Part shown: in pieces, positions 18,988 to 28,050 of the stretch
How positions within the stretch are numbered: position 1 is the stretch's first letter
Layout of the letters: each line of letters opens with the position of its first letter
Origin: an uncultured Pelagibacteraceae bacterium
Lineage (GTDB): Bacteria > Pseudomonadota > Alphaproteobacteria > Pelagibacterales > AG-422-B15
DNA length: 64,000 nt
Direction: 5' to 3'
Assembly (NCBI GenBank): GCA_902518955.1
Contig: CABYIR010000003.1
Location: forward strand, 28,036 to 92,035
The notes under the pieces: generated by a model
Told to the model about the DNA's origin: nothing
The model's input: the letters and a program-made list of their open reading frames with translations, nothing else
The model's database searches: none
Translations under genes and position numbers: made by a program

Positions 18988-19269
18988 TTAGCCTGCGTTA
19001 TTGACAGCCTCTTTTAAACCCTTACCAGCAGTAAACTTTGGTCGAGTTGACTGAGGTATTTGAATAACTTCGTTAGTACGAGGGTTTCTACCTTGAGATG
19101 CTTTACGAATAGAGGTTTTAAATGTTCCAAATCCTACTAATCTTACTTCCCCTCTTTGCTTAAGAACATCCGTGATTTGATCAAATACAGCGTTCACAGC
19201 TTTTTCTGAGTCAGATTTTTGCATTCCAGTTATTTCGGCAACTTTACCAATTAGATCTTGTTTATTCAT
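18988..19269 (-). CDS. hupB: DNA-binding protein HU
   Basis: This 93-residue protein is a complete HU/IHF-family histone-like protein. MNKQDLIGKVAEITG opens it, GFGTFKTSIRKASQGRNP is the beta-arm start, and NPRTNEVIQIPQSTRPKFTAGK is the rest of the DNA-binding arm. HU dimers bend and compact DNA. It lies downstream of lon, as in most Alphaproteobacteria, with its own strong ribosome site AGGGGGG, and it ends at an intrinsic terminator. The lon-hupB spacer of 139 bp probably holds its promoter. Confidence 0.97.
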   Translation of the reverse strand: MNKQDLIGKVAEITGMQKSDSEKAVNAVFDQITDVLKQRGEVRLVGFGTFKTSIRKASQGRNPRTNEVIQIPQSTRPKFTAGKGLKEAVNNAG

Positions 19270-19307
19270 ATAATCCCCCCTTTTTAGGAGTTTGATTCGT
19301 TAATACA

Positions 19308-19339
19308 TATATAGGAACTGATCTACAACATATAGTCAA
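19308..19339 (-). promoter_or_regulatory. Possible hupB promoter
   Basis: On the minus strand a CTTGACT -35 element (19334-19339) is followed after 19-20 bp by CTATATA (-10, 19308-19314). The spacer is longer than the usual 17 bp, so this is tentative. Confidence 0.35.
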
Positions 19340-19408
19340 GGCGAAAACCCTAGGAAAACTAATAAAAATGATATGTTATATGTTTAAAAGATAAAAATAT
19401 ATTTAGAT

Positions 19409-21817
19409 TCAGTGAGTTAAAAGAGGATCCTGATCTTGGTCTTGATCATCATCTGATATTTCACTACCACCGCTTACAGATTCACTTTCATCCCACTCAA
19501 TTGGAATTAATGGCTTAGTGAGGGCTATTTTAAGAACATCATCGACATTGTCTACAAAAATCAATTCCAAGCCTTCTTTAACATTGTCAGGAATATCTTC
19601 TAAGTCTTTTTCATTCTCTTTTGGAATAATTACAGTTTTTGTTCCAGCTCTAAGAGCAGCTAACAGCTTTTCTTTTAAACCACCAATTCCTAAAGCCTTT
19701 CCTCTCAAGGTCACCTCACCTGTCATAGCAATGTCTTTTCTCACAGGAATACCTGTTAACACAGAGACAATTGAAGTAACCATTGCAAGACCCGCTGATG
19801 GTCCATCTTTTGGAATTGCGCCTTCGGGTACGTGTATATGAATATCTCTAATCGGAAAAATTGTTGGCTTAATACCAAAATCAATGCACCTAGAACGAAC
19901 GTATGATTTAGCGGCTTGAATGGACTCTTTCATCACATCCCCTAGCTTACCTGTAATCGTCATAATACCTTTACCAGGCATAATAACCGCTTCAATTGGA
20001 AGTATGTCACCACCAACTTCAGTCCAAGCAAGGCCTGTTACAATGCCAACTTGATCGTCTGCATCAATTTCACCATATTTATATTTTTTAACTCCAGCAT
20101 ATTCATTTACATTTTCCTCATTAATGGTCAAATTTTTAATCTCTCCCGCAACAATCTTTTTAATAGCTTTTCTGGCGAGGTTCGCGATTTCTCTCTCAAG
20201 ACTTCTCACACCGGCTTCTCGAGTGTAATACTTAATTAAAGATGTAACTGCATTATCTTCAATCGTAAGTTCACCATCTTTTAGACCATGTTTCTTCATA
20301 ATCTCTGGAATTAAATGCTGTTTTGCAATTTGTACTTTTTCATCTTCTGTATAACCAGCAATTCTAATAATCTCCATTCGATCAAGTAATGCAGGGGGCA
20401 TTCTCAATGTATTAGCTGTAGTTAAAAACATTGTGTCAGATAGATCATAATCAACTTCCAAGTAATGATCATTGAATGTGTTGTTTTGCTCAGGATCTAA
20501 AACTTCTAGGAGAGCAGAAGATGGGTCTCCTCTATAATCTGCGCCTAGCTTATCTATCTCATCGAGCAAAAATAATGGATTTGATGAACCCGCTTTTTTC
20601 ATCATTTGTAATACCTTGCCAGGCATGGAACCGATATAAGTTCTTCTATGTCCTCTTATTTCAGCTTCATCTCTTACTCCACCCAGAGACATCCTTACAA
20701 ACTTACGACCGGTTGAACGAGCAATTGATTTACCAAGTGAAGTTTTACCTACTCCAGGGGCGCCGACAAGACATAAGATAGGTCCTTTCATCTTCTTAAT
20801 TCTTTGTTGAACAGCTAAATATTCAAGTATTCTTTCTTTAACTTTTTCTAATCCATAGTGATCTTCATCTAAAACTTGTTTTGCAAAGTTAATATCTTTC
20901 TTAACCTTGGTTTTCTTTCCCCATGGAATAGATAAAATCCAGTCAAGATAATTTCTTATAACGCTCGACTCAGCTGACATTGGACTCATTGATTTGATCT
21001 TTTTAATTTCAGCGTAACATTTTTCTTTAGCCTCTTTAGTTAGCTTCATCTTTTCAATTTTTTCTTCATACTCAGAAATATCATCCTTGCCATCTTCATT
21101 CTCTCCAAGTTCTTTCTGAATAGCCTTCATTTGCTCATTCAAATAATATTCTCTTTGGGTTTTTTCCATTTGGTTTTTTACTCTACCACGAATTTTCTTT
21201 TCAACCTGTAAGACATCTAGTTCAGACTGAATGAAAGAAAGAATCTTTTCAAAACGTTCGTATAAATCAACAGATTCTAATATTTGCTGTTTATCAGAGA
21301 GTTTTATTGATAAGTGTGATGCAATAGTATCACTTAACTTTCCGAGCTCATCTATTTCATTTATTGTTCCAAGAACCTCAGGTGGAATTTTTTTATTTAA
21401 GTTTACATACTTATCAAATTCATCCGTCGTTGACTTAGACATAGCTCTGAGTTGCTTATCAGAAGAGTCAACAGTTTCAATAATCTGATCAACATCAGCT
21501 TGTAAAAAATTTTCATTTTCAAAAAAAACATTAATTGAAGCTCTATTTAATCCTTCAACTAACACTTTAACGGTTCCATCAGGGAGCTTTAGTAGTTGTA
21601 ACACGTTAGCTACCGTCCCAAAATCAAATAGATCATTTTTCTTAGGGTCGTCGACTGAAGCACTTTTTTGTGTAATCAGCATTATTTTTTTATCACCCTT
21701 CATAACGCTTTCAAGAGCCTTAACAGACTTATCTCTACCAACAAATAATGGAACCACCATATGTGGGAAAACTACGATATCTCTTAGAGGAAGAACTGGT
21801 ATTTTATTTATGTTCAT
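19409..21817 (-). CDS. lon: ATP-dependent protease La (Lon)
   Basis: This 802-residue protein has the full Lon layout. The N-terminal substrate domain opens IPVLPLRDIVVFPHMVVPLF (residues 5-24), the AAA+ module has Walker A GAPGVGKTSLG and Walker B PLFLLDEIDK, and the protease domain carries the catalytic Ser in PKDGPSAGLAM and the Lys in GGLKEKLLAALRAG. Lon degrades misfolded and regulatory proteins in the cytosol. The end is unusually acidic, SDDDQDQDQDPLLTH. It lies downstream of clpX in the tig-clpP-clpX-lon-hupB order. Confidence 0.98.
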   Translation of the reverse strand: MNINKIPVLPLRDIVVFPHMVVPLFVGRDKSVKALESVMKGDKKIMLITQKSASVDDPKKNDLFDFGTVANVLQLLKLPDGTVKVLVEGLNRASINVFFENENFLQADVDQIIETVDSSDKQLRAMSKSTTDEFDKYVNLNKKIPPEVLGTINEIDELGKLSDTIASHLSIKLSDKQQILESVDLYERFEKILSFIQSELDVLQVEKKIRGRVKNQMEKTQREYYLNEQMKAIQKELGENEDGKDDISEYEEKIEKMKLTKEAKEKCYAEIKKIKSMSPMSAESSVIRNYLDWILSIPWGKKTKVKKDINFAKQVLDEDHYGLEKVKERILEYLAVQQRIKKMKGPILCLVGAPGVGKTSLGKSIARSTGRKFVRMSLGGVRDEAEIRGHRRTYIGSMPGKVLQMMKKAGSSNPLFLLDEIDKLGADYRGDPSSALLEVLDPEQNNTFNDHYLEVDYDLSDTMFLTTANTLRMPPALLDRMEIIRIAGYTEDEKVQIAKQHLIPEIMKKHGLKDGELTIEDNAVTSLIKYYTREAGVRSLEREIANLARKAIKKIVAGEIKNLTINEENVNEYAGVKKYKYGEIDADDQVGIVTGLAWTEVGGDILPIEAVIMPGKGIMTITGKLGDVMKESIQAAKSYVRSRCIDFGIKPTIFPIRDIHIHVPEGAIPKDGPSAGLAMVTSIVSVLTGIPVRKDIAMTGEVTLRGKALGIGGLKEKLLAALRAGTKTVIIPKENEKDLEDIPDNVKEGLELIFVDNVDDVLKIALTKPLIPIEWDESESVSGGSEISDDDQDQDQDPLLTH

Positions 21818-21942
21818 AATGAATCAAAAATGTTCTATTCATAAAAAAATGATTTGGGATCATAGTAAAGGCATAATCACAAACACAGATATTAAGATGT
21901 GTATAAAAGACAGAATTTCAAGGAATTGAGTTTAATAAGGCT

Positions 21943-23229
21943 CTAAGCGCCTGTTTCTGAAGCCTTTTTATTATCTGAGTAGATGTATAAAGGTCGTGCT
22001 CTGCCCTCAGCCACTTCAGCATTAATAACTACTTCTTCAACTCCTTCAAGTGAAGGAAGTTCAAACATTGTATCAAGCAGTATATTTTCAAGAATTGATC
22101 TTAATCCCCTCGCACCGGTTTTTCTTTCAATTGCTTTTTTTGCAATAACTTTTAATGCATCTTTTGAAAGAATTAATTTTACATCCTCCATGCTAAACAA
22201 GGTCTGATATTGTTTAATAAGGGCATTCTTAGGTTCTTGAAGTATTTTGATCAGAGATTCTTCATCTAAATCTTCAAGCGTTGTAACAATAGGTAATCTT
22301 CCAACAAACTCTGGGATTAATCCATAGTTTAATAAATCTTCGGGCTCTAAATCGTTCAACGCCATACTTATATTTTTTACTTCAGCCGATTTTACATTTG
22401 CTTGAAAGCCCATACCAGAACCTTTAGCTCTCCTATTAATTAATTTATCTAACCCTGAAAATGCACCTCCACAAATAAATAATATATTGGTTGTATCAAC
22501 TTGTAAGAATTCTTGCTGCGGATGTTTTCTTCCGCCTTGAGGAGGTACGCTTGCAACTGTTCCCTCCATTATTTTTAACAATGCCTGCTGAACTCCTTCA
22601 CCTGATACATCTCTTGTAATTGATGGATTCTCTGATTTTCGACTAACTTTATCGATTTCGTCTATATATACAATTCCTCTCTGAGCCTTTTCAACATTAT
22701 AGTCAGAAGCTTGTAGAAGTTTGAGGATAATATTTTCAACATCTTCACCAACGTAGCCGGCTTCAGTGAGAGTCGTGGCATCAGCCATTGTAAATGGAAC
22801 GTCAAGAATTCTAGCTAGAGTTTGAGCTAATAGAGTTTTGCCACAACCTGTAGGCCCTATTAATAAAATATTTGATTTAGAGAGTTCTACATCTGATTTA
22901 GATGCTGAATGTTCAATTCTTTTATAATGATTATGAACTGCAACAGAAAGATTGTACTTTGCTCCCTTTTGACCAATAACAAAATCATCTAAATTTGCAC
23001 ATATTTCTTTTGGTGTTGGAATTTTTCCAGAACTTTTTGAATTATTTTCTTTGTTTTCTTCTTGAATAATATCATTGCATAACTCAACACACTCATCACA
23101 TATAAAAACGGTTGGGCCAGCTATAAGTTTTTTTACCTCATGTTGGCTTTTGCCACAAAATGAGCAATACAAAGTATTTTTATTTTTATCAGTACTATTT
23201 TCAGTCATATCAAAATAATAGTTATGCAA
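21943..23229 (-). CDS. clpX: ATP-dependent Clp protease ATP-binding subunit ClpX
   Basis: ClpX unfolds substrates and feeds them to ClpP. The N-terminal zinc-binding domain has its four cysteines in CSFCGKSQ and [10 protein letters not shown]. Walker A is [12 protein letters not shown], Walker [10 protein letters not shown], and the ClpP-contact loop GSGMGFQA shows the usual IGF-loop region, here with a Met-Gly-Phe. The annotated length of 428 includes MHNYYFD; the more likely start is Met8 (MTENSTDKN), giving about 421 residues, close to the family norm. It lies 136 bp downstream of clpP. Confidence 0.97.
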   Translation of the reverse strand: MHNYYFDMTENSTDKNKNTLYCSFCGKSQHEVKKLIAGPTVFICDECVELCNDIIQEENKENNSKSSGKIPTPKEICANLDDFVIGQKGAKYNLSVAVHNHYKRIEHSASKSDVELSKSNILLIGPTGCGKTLLAQTLARILDVPFTMADATTLTEAGYVGEDVENIILKLLQASDYNVEKAQRGIVYIDEIDKVSRKSENPSITRDVSGEGVQQALLKIMEGTVASVPPQGGRKHPQQEFLQVDTTNILFICGGAFSGLDKLINRRAKGSGMGFQANVKSAEVKNISMALNDLEPEDLLNYGLIPEFVGRLPIVTTLEDLDEESLIKILQEPKNALIKQYQTLFSMEDVKLILSKDALKVIAKKAIERKTGARGLRSILENILLDTMFELPSLEGVEEVVINAEVAEGRARPLYIYSDNKKASETGA

Positions 23230-23365
23230 TAAGTCAAAAATAAGTATTTCTTTCGAATCATTACAAATATAAAAGAACCATTTATTTTAAAAAAATTCAA
23301 TATTTATTCGAAATTTGATCTGGAAAAACTGTTTGTAAACAATGAATTAAAGAATTTTTTTGAGG

Positions 23366-23986
23366 CTATTTCTCGATTTTTGGGACTCTTTTTTCTTGAA
23401 TTTCGTCAATAATTCCAAATTTTTTTGCGGCTTCAGGATCCATAAAGTTGTCTCGCTCAAGGGCTTCTTCAATTACTTTTACATCTTGTCCAGTATGTTT
23501 TGAGTATAAATTGTTTAGTTTACTCTTAGTTGAAGCAATTTCTTTTGCATGAATTTCAATGTCTGTAGCTTGACCTTGAAAACCTGCTGATGGCTGATGA
23601 ACCATAATTCTACTATTAGGCAATGCAAATCTTTTGCCTTTTTCTCCTGCCGCGAGGAGAAACGATCCCATAGAGGCGGCTTGACCAAAACATAATGTAG
23701 AAACTGGACACTGAATGAATTGCATAGTGTCATATATAGCTAACCCATCAGATACAACCCCTCCTGGAGAATTTATATATAAGTAAATTTCCTTTTCAGG
23801 ATCTTCGGACTCTAAAAATAATAATTGCGCTGAAATTAAGGATGCTAATCCATCATGTACTGGGCCAACTAAAAAAATAATTCTTTCTTTTAATAACCTT
23901 GAATAAATATCATATGCTCTCTCACCTTTACCAGTCTGCTCAACAACCATTGGTATAAGATTATTCATTGAAACTTTGTCATTCAT
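23366..23986 (-). CDS. clpP: ATP-dependent Clp protease proteolytic subunit
   Basis: The 206 residues form a complete ClpP serine peptidase. The active Ser is in [15 protein letters not shown], the active His in [15 protein letters not shown], and the Asp follows in the C-terminal half; [15 protein letters not shown] is the oxyanion strand. Subunits assemble as two heptameric rings that degrade substrates supplied by ClpX. The start at Met1 ([12 protein letters not shown]) may be replaced by Met7. It begins 3 bp downstream of trigger factor, which indicates co-transcription. Confidence 0.98.
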   Translation of the reverse strand: MNDKVSMNNLIPMVVEQTGKGERAYDIYSRLLKERIIFLVGPVHDGLASLISAQLLFLESEDPEKEIYLYINSPGGVVSDGLAIYDTMQFIQCPVSTLCFGQAASMGSFLLAAGEKGKRFALPNSRIMVHQPSAGFQGQATDIEIHAKEIASTKSKLNNLYSKHTGQDVKVIEEALERDNFMDPEAAKKFGIIDEIQEKRVPKIEK

Positions 23987-23989
23987 AAT

Positions 23990-25417
23990 TTATTTCTTTG
24001 CAGCTTTCTTTTTATTAGTAGTCTTTTTAACAGTCTTCTTCTTTACTGTTTTCTTTTTATCTGATGAAGATTTTTCTATGTTTCCACTATTATAAATTTT
24101 TATGAACGAATCAACATCTATATCAGTAGATTTTAGCTTAACTTTTTCGAGTATAAAGTCCAAAATTTTACTTTCATAGATTGGAGCCTGTAACTGCGTC
24201 ATTGCATCCTGATTATTCTTGTAATACTCAATAACTTTCTGTTCTTGACCCCTAAAATTCATTGCATATTCGTATAGAGCTTTATTCATTTCATCTTGCG
24301 TTACCTGAATATTATTCAATCGACCAACTTCTTGGAGCACCAGACCAAGCTGAATTCTTTTAGTGGCCTCATCTTTAAACTTCTTTTCACTGGCACTTGA
24401 TAGTTTTTGGTCTTTGATTTCTTTTTTATGATCATCTGAAGCTGGATTCTGTGAAGTTAAATGACCTTGTTTTAAATTATTAAATTCAGTTTCAATTAAT
24501 CCTTCTGGCATTTCAAAATTATGCTCTTTTTCAAGAATATCGAATAAATTTTTTTTAGAGATATTTTTAGTAAGATCATCATATTCTTTTTGCATTTGAT
24601 CTTTAACCTTAGTTTTAAGATCTTTTAAGTCCTCAGTACCAACAGACTTTGCAAAAGAGTCATCAATCTTTGTTTCCTTAGGTGATCCAATTTTTTTAAT
24701 TTTACATTCGAAAACGGCATTTGCACCTTTTAAATCTTCAGCTTGATAGTTATCTGGAAACTTAACAGGGATTTTTTTTGTATCTCCAGCCTTTAGGCCA
24801 ATTAAACCATCTTCGAGATCTTTTAAATACTGACCCGATCCAATTACTATCGTTTGCTCCTCTGCTTTGCCTCCATCAAAATTCTTTCCATCAATTGTAC
24901 CTTCATAGTCTAAATGAACAGAGTCATCTTTTTTAGCTTTGTATTCATCTGGTTGATCTTTAAATGACTTTTGATTTTTAGCAATAAGCTCAACTCTCTG
25001 ATCAACCTCTTTATCTTTAATTTTAACTTTATAAGCATCAATATTTAACTTTTCAAAATTTACTAATTCAATTTCAGGGAAAAGTTCCATTTCAAAAGTA
25101 AAAATTGTATCCTCAGACTCGTTTTTCTTTTCTTTTAAATCAACTTTAGGTTGCGCTATTGGTCTAAATTTTTTTTCTTGAACTATATTGAATACATTAT
25201 CATTTATAATTTTATTTAATACTTCCGCTTTAATGGAGTCTCCATGTTTTTGACTCACAATTGAAGCTGGAACTTTTCCAGGTCTAAAACCATCAACTTT
25301 AATAGTTTTTCTTATTTCTTCAGTCTTTTGATTTACTCCATCATTAAGTTCTTCGGATTTAATAATTACCTCATAACCTCTTTTAAGACCTTTATTTATT
25401 ATTTCTTTATAATTCAT
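23990..25417 (-). CDS. tig: Trigger factor (ribosome-associated chaperone/PPIase)
   Basis: The 475 residues have the trigger-factor order: ribosome-binding domain with the loop IKVDGFRPGKVP (residues 38-49), an FKBP-type PPIase domain with DSVHLDYEGTIDGKNFDGG, and the long helical C-terminal domain. It folds nascent chains at the ribosome tunnel. The last roughly 25 residues are nearly all Lys and Thr (KKKTVKKKTVKKTTNKKKAAKK region, after a DKKK run), an unusual basic tail that is not in the E. coli protein. It is first of tig-clpP-clpX, starting 10 bp from tRNA-Leu. Confidence 0.97.
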   Translation of the reverse strand: MNYKEIINKGLKRGYEVIIKSEELNDGVNQKTEEIRKTIKVDGFRPGKVPASIVSQKHGDSIKAEVLNKIINDNVFNIVQEKKFRPIAQPKVDLKEKKNESEDTIFTFEMELFPEIELVNFEKLNIDAYKVKIKDKEVDQRVELIAKNQKSFKDQPDEYKAKKDDSVHLDYEGTIDGKNFDGGKAEEQTIVIGSGQYLKDLEDGLIGLKAGDTKKIPVKFPDNYQAEDLKGANAVFECKIKKIGSPKETKIDDSFAKSVGTEDLKDLKTKVKDQMQKEYDDLTKNISKKNLFDILEKEHNFEMPEGLIETEFNNLKQGHLTSQNPASDDHKKEIKDQKLSSASEKKFKDEATKRIQLGLVLQEVGRLNNIQVTQDEMNKALYEYAMNFRGQEQKVIEYYKNNQDAMTQLQAPIYESKILDFILEKVKLKSTDIDVDSFIKIYNSGNIEKSSSDKKKTVKKKTVKKTTNKKKAAKK

Positions 25418-25427
25418 ATAAACTCTT

Positions 25428-25512
25428 TGGTGCGGCTAGAGGGACTCGAACCCCCATGAGTTGCCTCACTGGTACCTAAAACCAGCGTGTCTACCAATTC
25501 CACCATAGCCGC
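25428..25512 (-). tRNA. tRNA-Leu (UAG)
   Basis: The minus strand gives GCGGCTATGGTGGAATTGG, a D loop with GGTAGAC, the anticodon stem CTGGT/ACCAG around the loop TTTAGGT (anticodon TAG), a long variable arm typical of leucine tRNAs, T loop TTCGAGT, acceptor partner TAGCCGC and an encoded CCA. It lies just upstream of trigger factor, a position common in Alphaproteobacteria. Confidence 0.96.
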
Positions 25513-25728
25513 GATTAATAGAAAATGCAAAATAGACTATTTTTTAGATGTTTACATCTATTTTTTCTAAGGAGCTAAAATTTTGATTTAAGAGATTTTT
25601 TAAGATATGCCTATCTGCTATCAATAATGATTAAGCTATTAAAAAACAATTATATAATATTTCAATTTCTTGGTATATTCTTTCGTAATTAATCAATTAT
25701 AATCTTTAACAACTTTAAAAAGGTATTT

Positions 25729-26079
25729 ATGAAAATCATTACACTATTTACTTTATCACTACTCTTAATAGGTTGTGCTACATCTCCTGATAAATTGAGT
25801 ACGCAGTATATTCCAGCTTCATCATATTCTAACCTTGACTGTGATCAAATAGCTGCGTCATTAAGACAAAAAAATAATAGACTCGAAAGTTTATATGCTA
25901 AGCTTGATAAAACAGCTTCAGATGATGCAACTCAGATGGCTGTTGGAATGTTACTATTCTGGCCCACATTATTCTTCTTAGAAGGTGGAGATTCACCAGA
26001 AGCAGCAGAATACTCCAGATTAAAAGGTGAAGTTGACGCATTGAATGAAGCTTCTGTTTTAAAGAAGTGTGGATATTAA
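25729..26079 (+). CDS. Small lipoprotein, unknown
   Basis: A 116-residue protein with a lipoprotein signal peptide: MKIITLFTLSLLLIGCATSP has the lipobox LIGC with Cys16 as the lipidation site. The mature part contains a short coiled-coil stretch (SLRQKNNRLESLYAKLDK), a hydrophobic patch (MAVGMLLFWPTLFFLEGG) and a final helix with KKCGY. The same organisation occurs in hypothetical bacterial lipoproteins of unknown role. AAAGG is a weak ribosome site and TATAAT lies about 25 bp before the ATG. Confidence 0.75.
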   Translation: MKIITLFTLSLLLIGCATSPDKLSTQYIPASSYSNLDCDQIAASLRQKNNRLESLYAKLDKTASDDATQMAVGMLLFWPTLFFLEGGDSPEAAEYSRLKGEVDALNEASVLKKCGY

Positions 26080-26133
26080 TTTATATATTTAAATTTAAAT
26101 TTTTAATTAATTGTGTACCTATTAGAATAATAG

Positions 26134-26172
26134 CACTCATTAATATTAAATTTTAAAATTATCTAATGAGTG
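26134..26172. terminator. Possible bidirectional terminator hairpin
   Basis: CACTCATTA at 26134-26142 pairs perfectly with TAATGAGTG at 26164-26172 around a 21-base AT-rich loop. It lies between two convergent genes (lipoprotein on plus, SHOCT protein on minus). There is no strong T run on either side, so efficiency is uncertain. Confidence 0.5.
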
Positions 26173-26187
26173 TATTTACTAAAATTG

Positions 26188-26808
26188 TTAAAATGTATTA
26201 AGTATTTCAGAACTTTTTTTATCGTACTGATCTTGAGAAATAAGCCCATCATCAAGTAAAGATTTTAATTCTCTTAATTTTTCAGTGGTAGATTTTTGAG
26301 AAGTATTATTGCTATCATTAAATTCTAATTTTGATTTTAGAATTCTATAGTCAACTACTTGTCTAATGAAATCTGGATCCTCAATTTCGTTGGCTTTGAC
26401 AACAACTAAGCACTTATTATTATCAATGCCTCTATCTTTTATTTTATCTTTACAATTATTAAGTGTTGTACGCATCTCATGATAACCCCAGCCTGCTGCA
26501 TGAGCATCTCTTTGTTCAGTAACAAAGTAAAATATAGGATTTTCAAACTTTCTACTTGTCAAATTTTTATTTAATACAATAATTTTATGCTGCCAATTAC
26601 TTTTCAAATAACGATTATATTGAGGTACAAAACTATAAAAATCTTTTCTACAGTCTTTAATATTTAACGCTTCACACAAAAGATCTGGAGGAAAATTTCT
26701 AATATTTTCAGAATAAGCAGATGAAAAATTAAAAAAAATAGCAATAAAAATAAAAAATAAAAAATTACATATCTTTTTCATAACCTTATTACCTACAAAG
26801 TCTTTCAT
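26188..26808 (-). CDS. Secreted protein with C-terminal SHOCT-like helix
   Basis: The 206-residue product has a hydrophobic signal segment (KICNFLFFIFIAIFFNFS) and a mature part that ends LRELKSLLDDGLISQDQYD, the short C-terminal SHOCT motif. The same motif ends the gene directly upstream. The body contains VTEQRDAHAAGWGYHEM and two cysteine pairs but no known catalytic motif. The annotated Met1 overlaps the upstream stop in an ATGA; Met10 (MKKICNFL) sits right before the signal segment and may be the real start. Function unknown. Confidence 0.7.
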   Translation of the reverse strand: MKDFVGNKVMKKICNFLFFIFIAIFFNFSSAYSENIRNFPPDLLCEALNIKDCRKDFYSFVPQYNRYLKSNWQHKIIVLNKNLTSRKFENPIFYFVTEQRDAHAAGWGYHEMRTTLNNCKDKIKDRGIDNNKCLVVVKANEIEDPDFIRQVVDYRILKSKLEFNDSNNTSQKSTTEKLRELKSLLDDGLISQDQYDKKSSEILNTF

Positions 26809-27743
26809 AGCTCATCAAGAAGTTGAGAGCTTTTCTCATCATACTGATCTTTAGAAATTAATCCATCGTCTAGTAAAATCTTTAGCTCTTCAAGTTTTGA
26901 TTTAACTGTATTGTTATCTTTCTTTTTTACTTCTGCTTTATCCTTGATATTTAATATATCTCTACATTTATAAATAGTTAGACTTCTAGAAGTAGCCTCT
27001 TCAACATAATCATTATACTTTACCCAACCAGATCCATCATTTTTCATAGCGCTCCTGCATACTGAAAAATTAGATAAATTAGAAAACTTTGAACTTGAAT
27101 CTGAAAGACTGTTCGAATTGGCAAACGAACCATCTTTTAGCAATTTACCGAATATTGAAAAATTTGAAGAATCTCCATTTAAAGCCCTCGCTAAACCATT
27201 CATTCCAGTCTCACCAATTGCTATTAGAGTATTCTTATTATTCATTTCAATCATGTTAATACTTCGTAATGGGTAATATAAGTCATAATAATAGTACTTA
27301 ATTGGCGTATTCATTGTTCTTGTATTTAAATTAATATGAAGCCAATTATCGTTTCTTTCACTGATACAATATGTTCTTTGTGGATTTGACCTTTTTGCAC
27401 CCTGAGCTAGAATATTCTTTGCCTCATCTTGAATCCATTCACCGCATTTTTTCATTGATCCTCCCGCCCAAGTATCTGCACCTGATTGAACGTATGGTAT
27501 GGCTAAATAGAGTTCACCACCATCATTTTCATTTATTAAAGTCGCTTTCCACCATAACTTCCAATTCATTCCGCCTTTTTCACTTTCAGTCGCTTTCCAT
27601 TTTCCAGGTGGCAAAGGAACATTTAATTTTTTATTTTTAAAATTAGTTATTTGACTTTCGTAAATATTGCCTACAACTATCTCTTGTGAAAAAATTTGAA
27701 AAGGAAAGATTATGAGTAAAAATAGATATAAATAAAAATTCAT
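26805..27743 (-). CDS. Secreted protein with C-terminal SHOCT-like helix (paralogue)
   Basis: The 312 residues start with a signal peptide (MNFYLYLFLLIIFPFQIFS, cut after FSQ or nearby) and end LEELKILLDDGLISKDQYD, nearly identical to the end of the downstream gene. The mature region has WKLWWKATLINENDGGELYL and four or more Cys, and lacks any motif I can name. The downstream gene overlaps it by 4 bp (ATGA), so the two are translationally coupled. Same tails with different bodies suggest a common partner or oligomerisation role, which is inference. Confidence 0.7.
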   Translation of the reverse strand: MNFYLYLFLLIIFPFQIFSQEIVVGNIYESQITNFKNKKLNVPLPPGKWKATESEKGGMNWKLWWKATLINENDGGELYLAIPYVQSGADTWAGGSMKKCGEWIQDEAKNILAQGAKRSNPQRTYCISERNDNWLHINLNTRTMNTPIKYYYYDLYYPLRSINMIEMNNKNTLIAIGETGMNGLARALNGDSSNFSIFGKLLKDGSFANSNSLSDSSSKFSNLSNFSVCRSAMKNDGSGWVKYNDYVEEATSRSLTIYKCRDILNIKDKAEVKKKDNNTVKSKLEELKILLDDGLISKDQYDEKSSQLLDEL

Positions 27744-28050
27744 AATATTGTCTTGCCTTTCAATCCTATTTAACAGTAGTTATTTAATCCCTAAAAAACT
27801 ATATAAGTGATATAAAAATAAAAAATCACAAAAATTAACAGTTTTTTGAATTCATAATACTTTCATAATGTTAATAGGTAATTGCTTCTTAAACAAGTGT
27901 ATCAAATAATTTAATCAAATCCTCGATAAGGAGAAAATAAAAAATAAAAGATTTGAAACAAGTTTATACTAAAATTAGAGCGTCACAGCCAAATTTAATA
28001 TTTAATATCTATTTTACATGACCAAAAATTAAATTACTGTCTAATTAAAT
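27744..28050. other. Non-coding divergent spacer
   Basis: About 307 bp of strongly AT-rich sequence between the SHOCT-protein gene (minus) and galE (plus). I see no ORF, tRNA, riboswitch or clear palindrome; it probably holds the two divergent promoters, but no canonical -35/-10 pair stands out. Confidence 0.6.

Noticed and set aside
25545..25566. A TAGATG-TTTA-CATCTA hairpin followed by TTTTTT
   Set aside because: The T run lies on the plus strand, yet the genes before it on that side are on the minus strand, so it would terminate nothing obvious; the stem is only six pairs.
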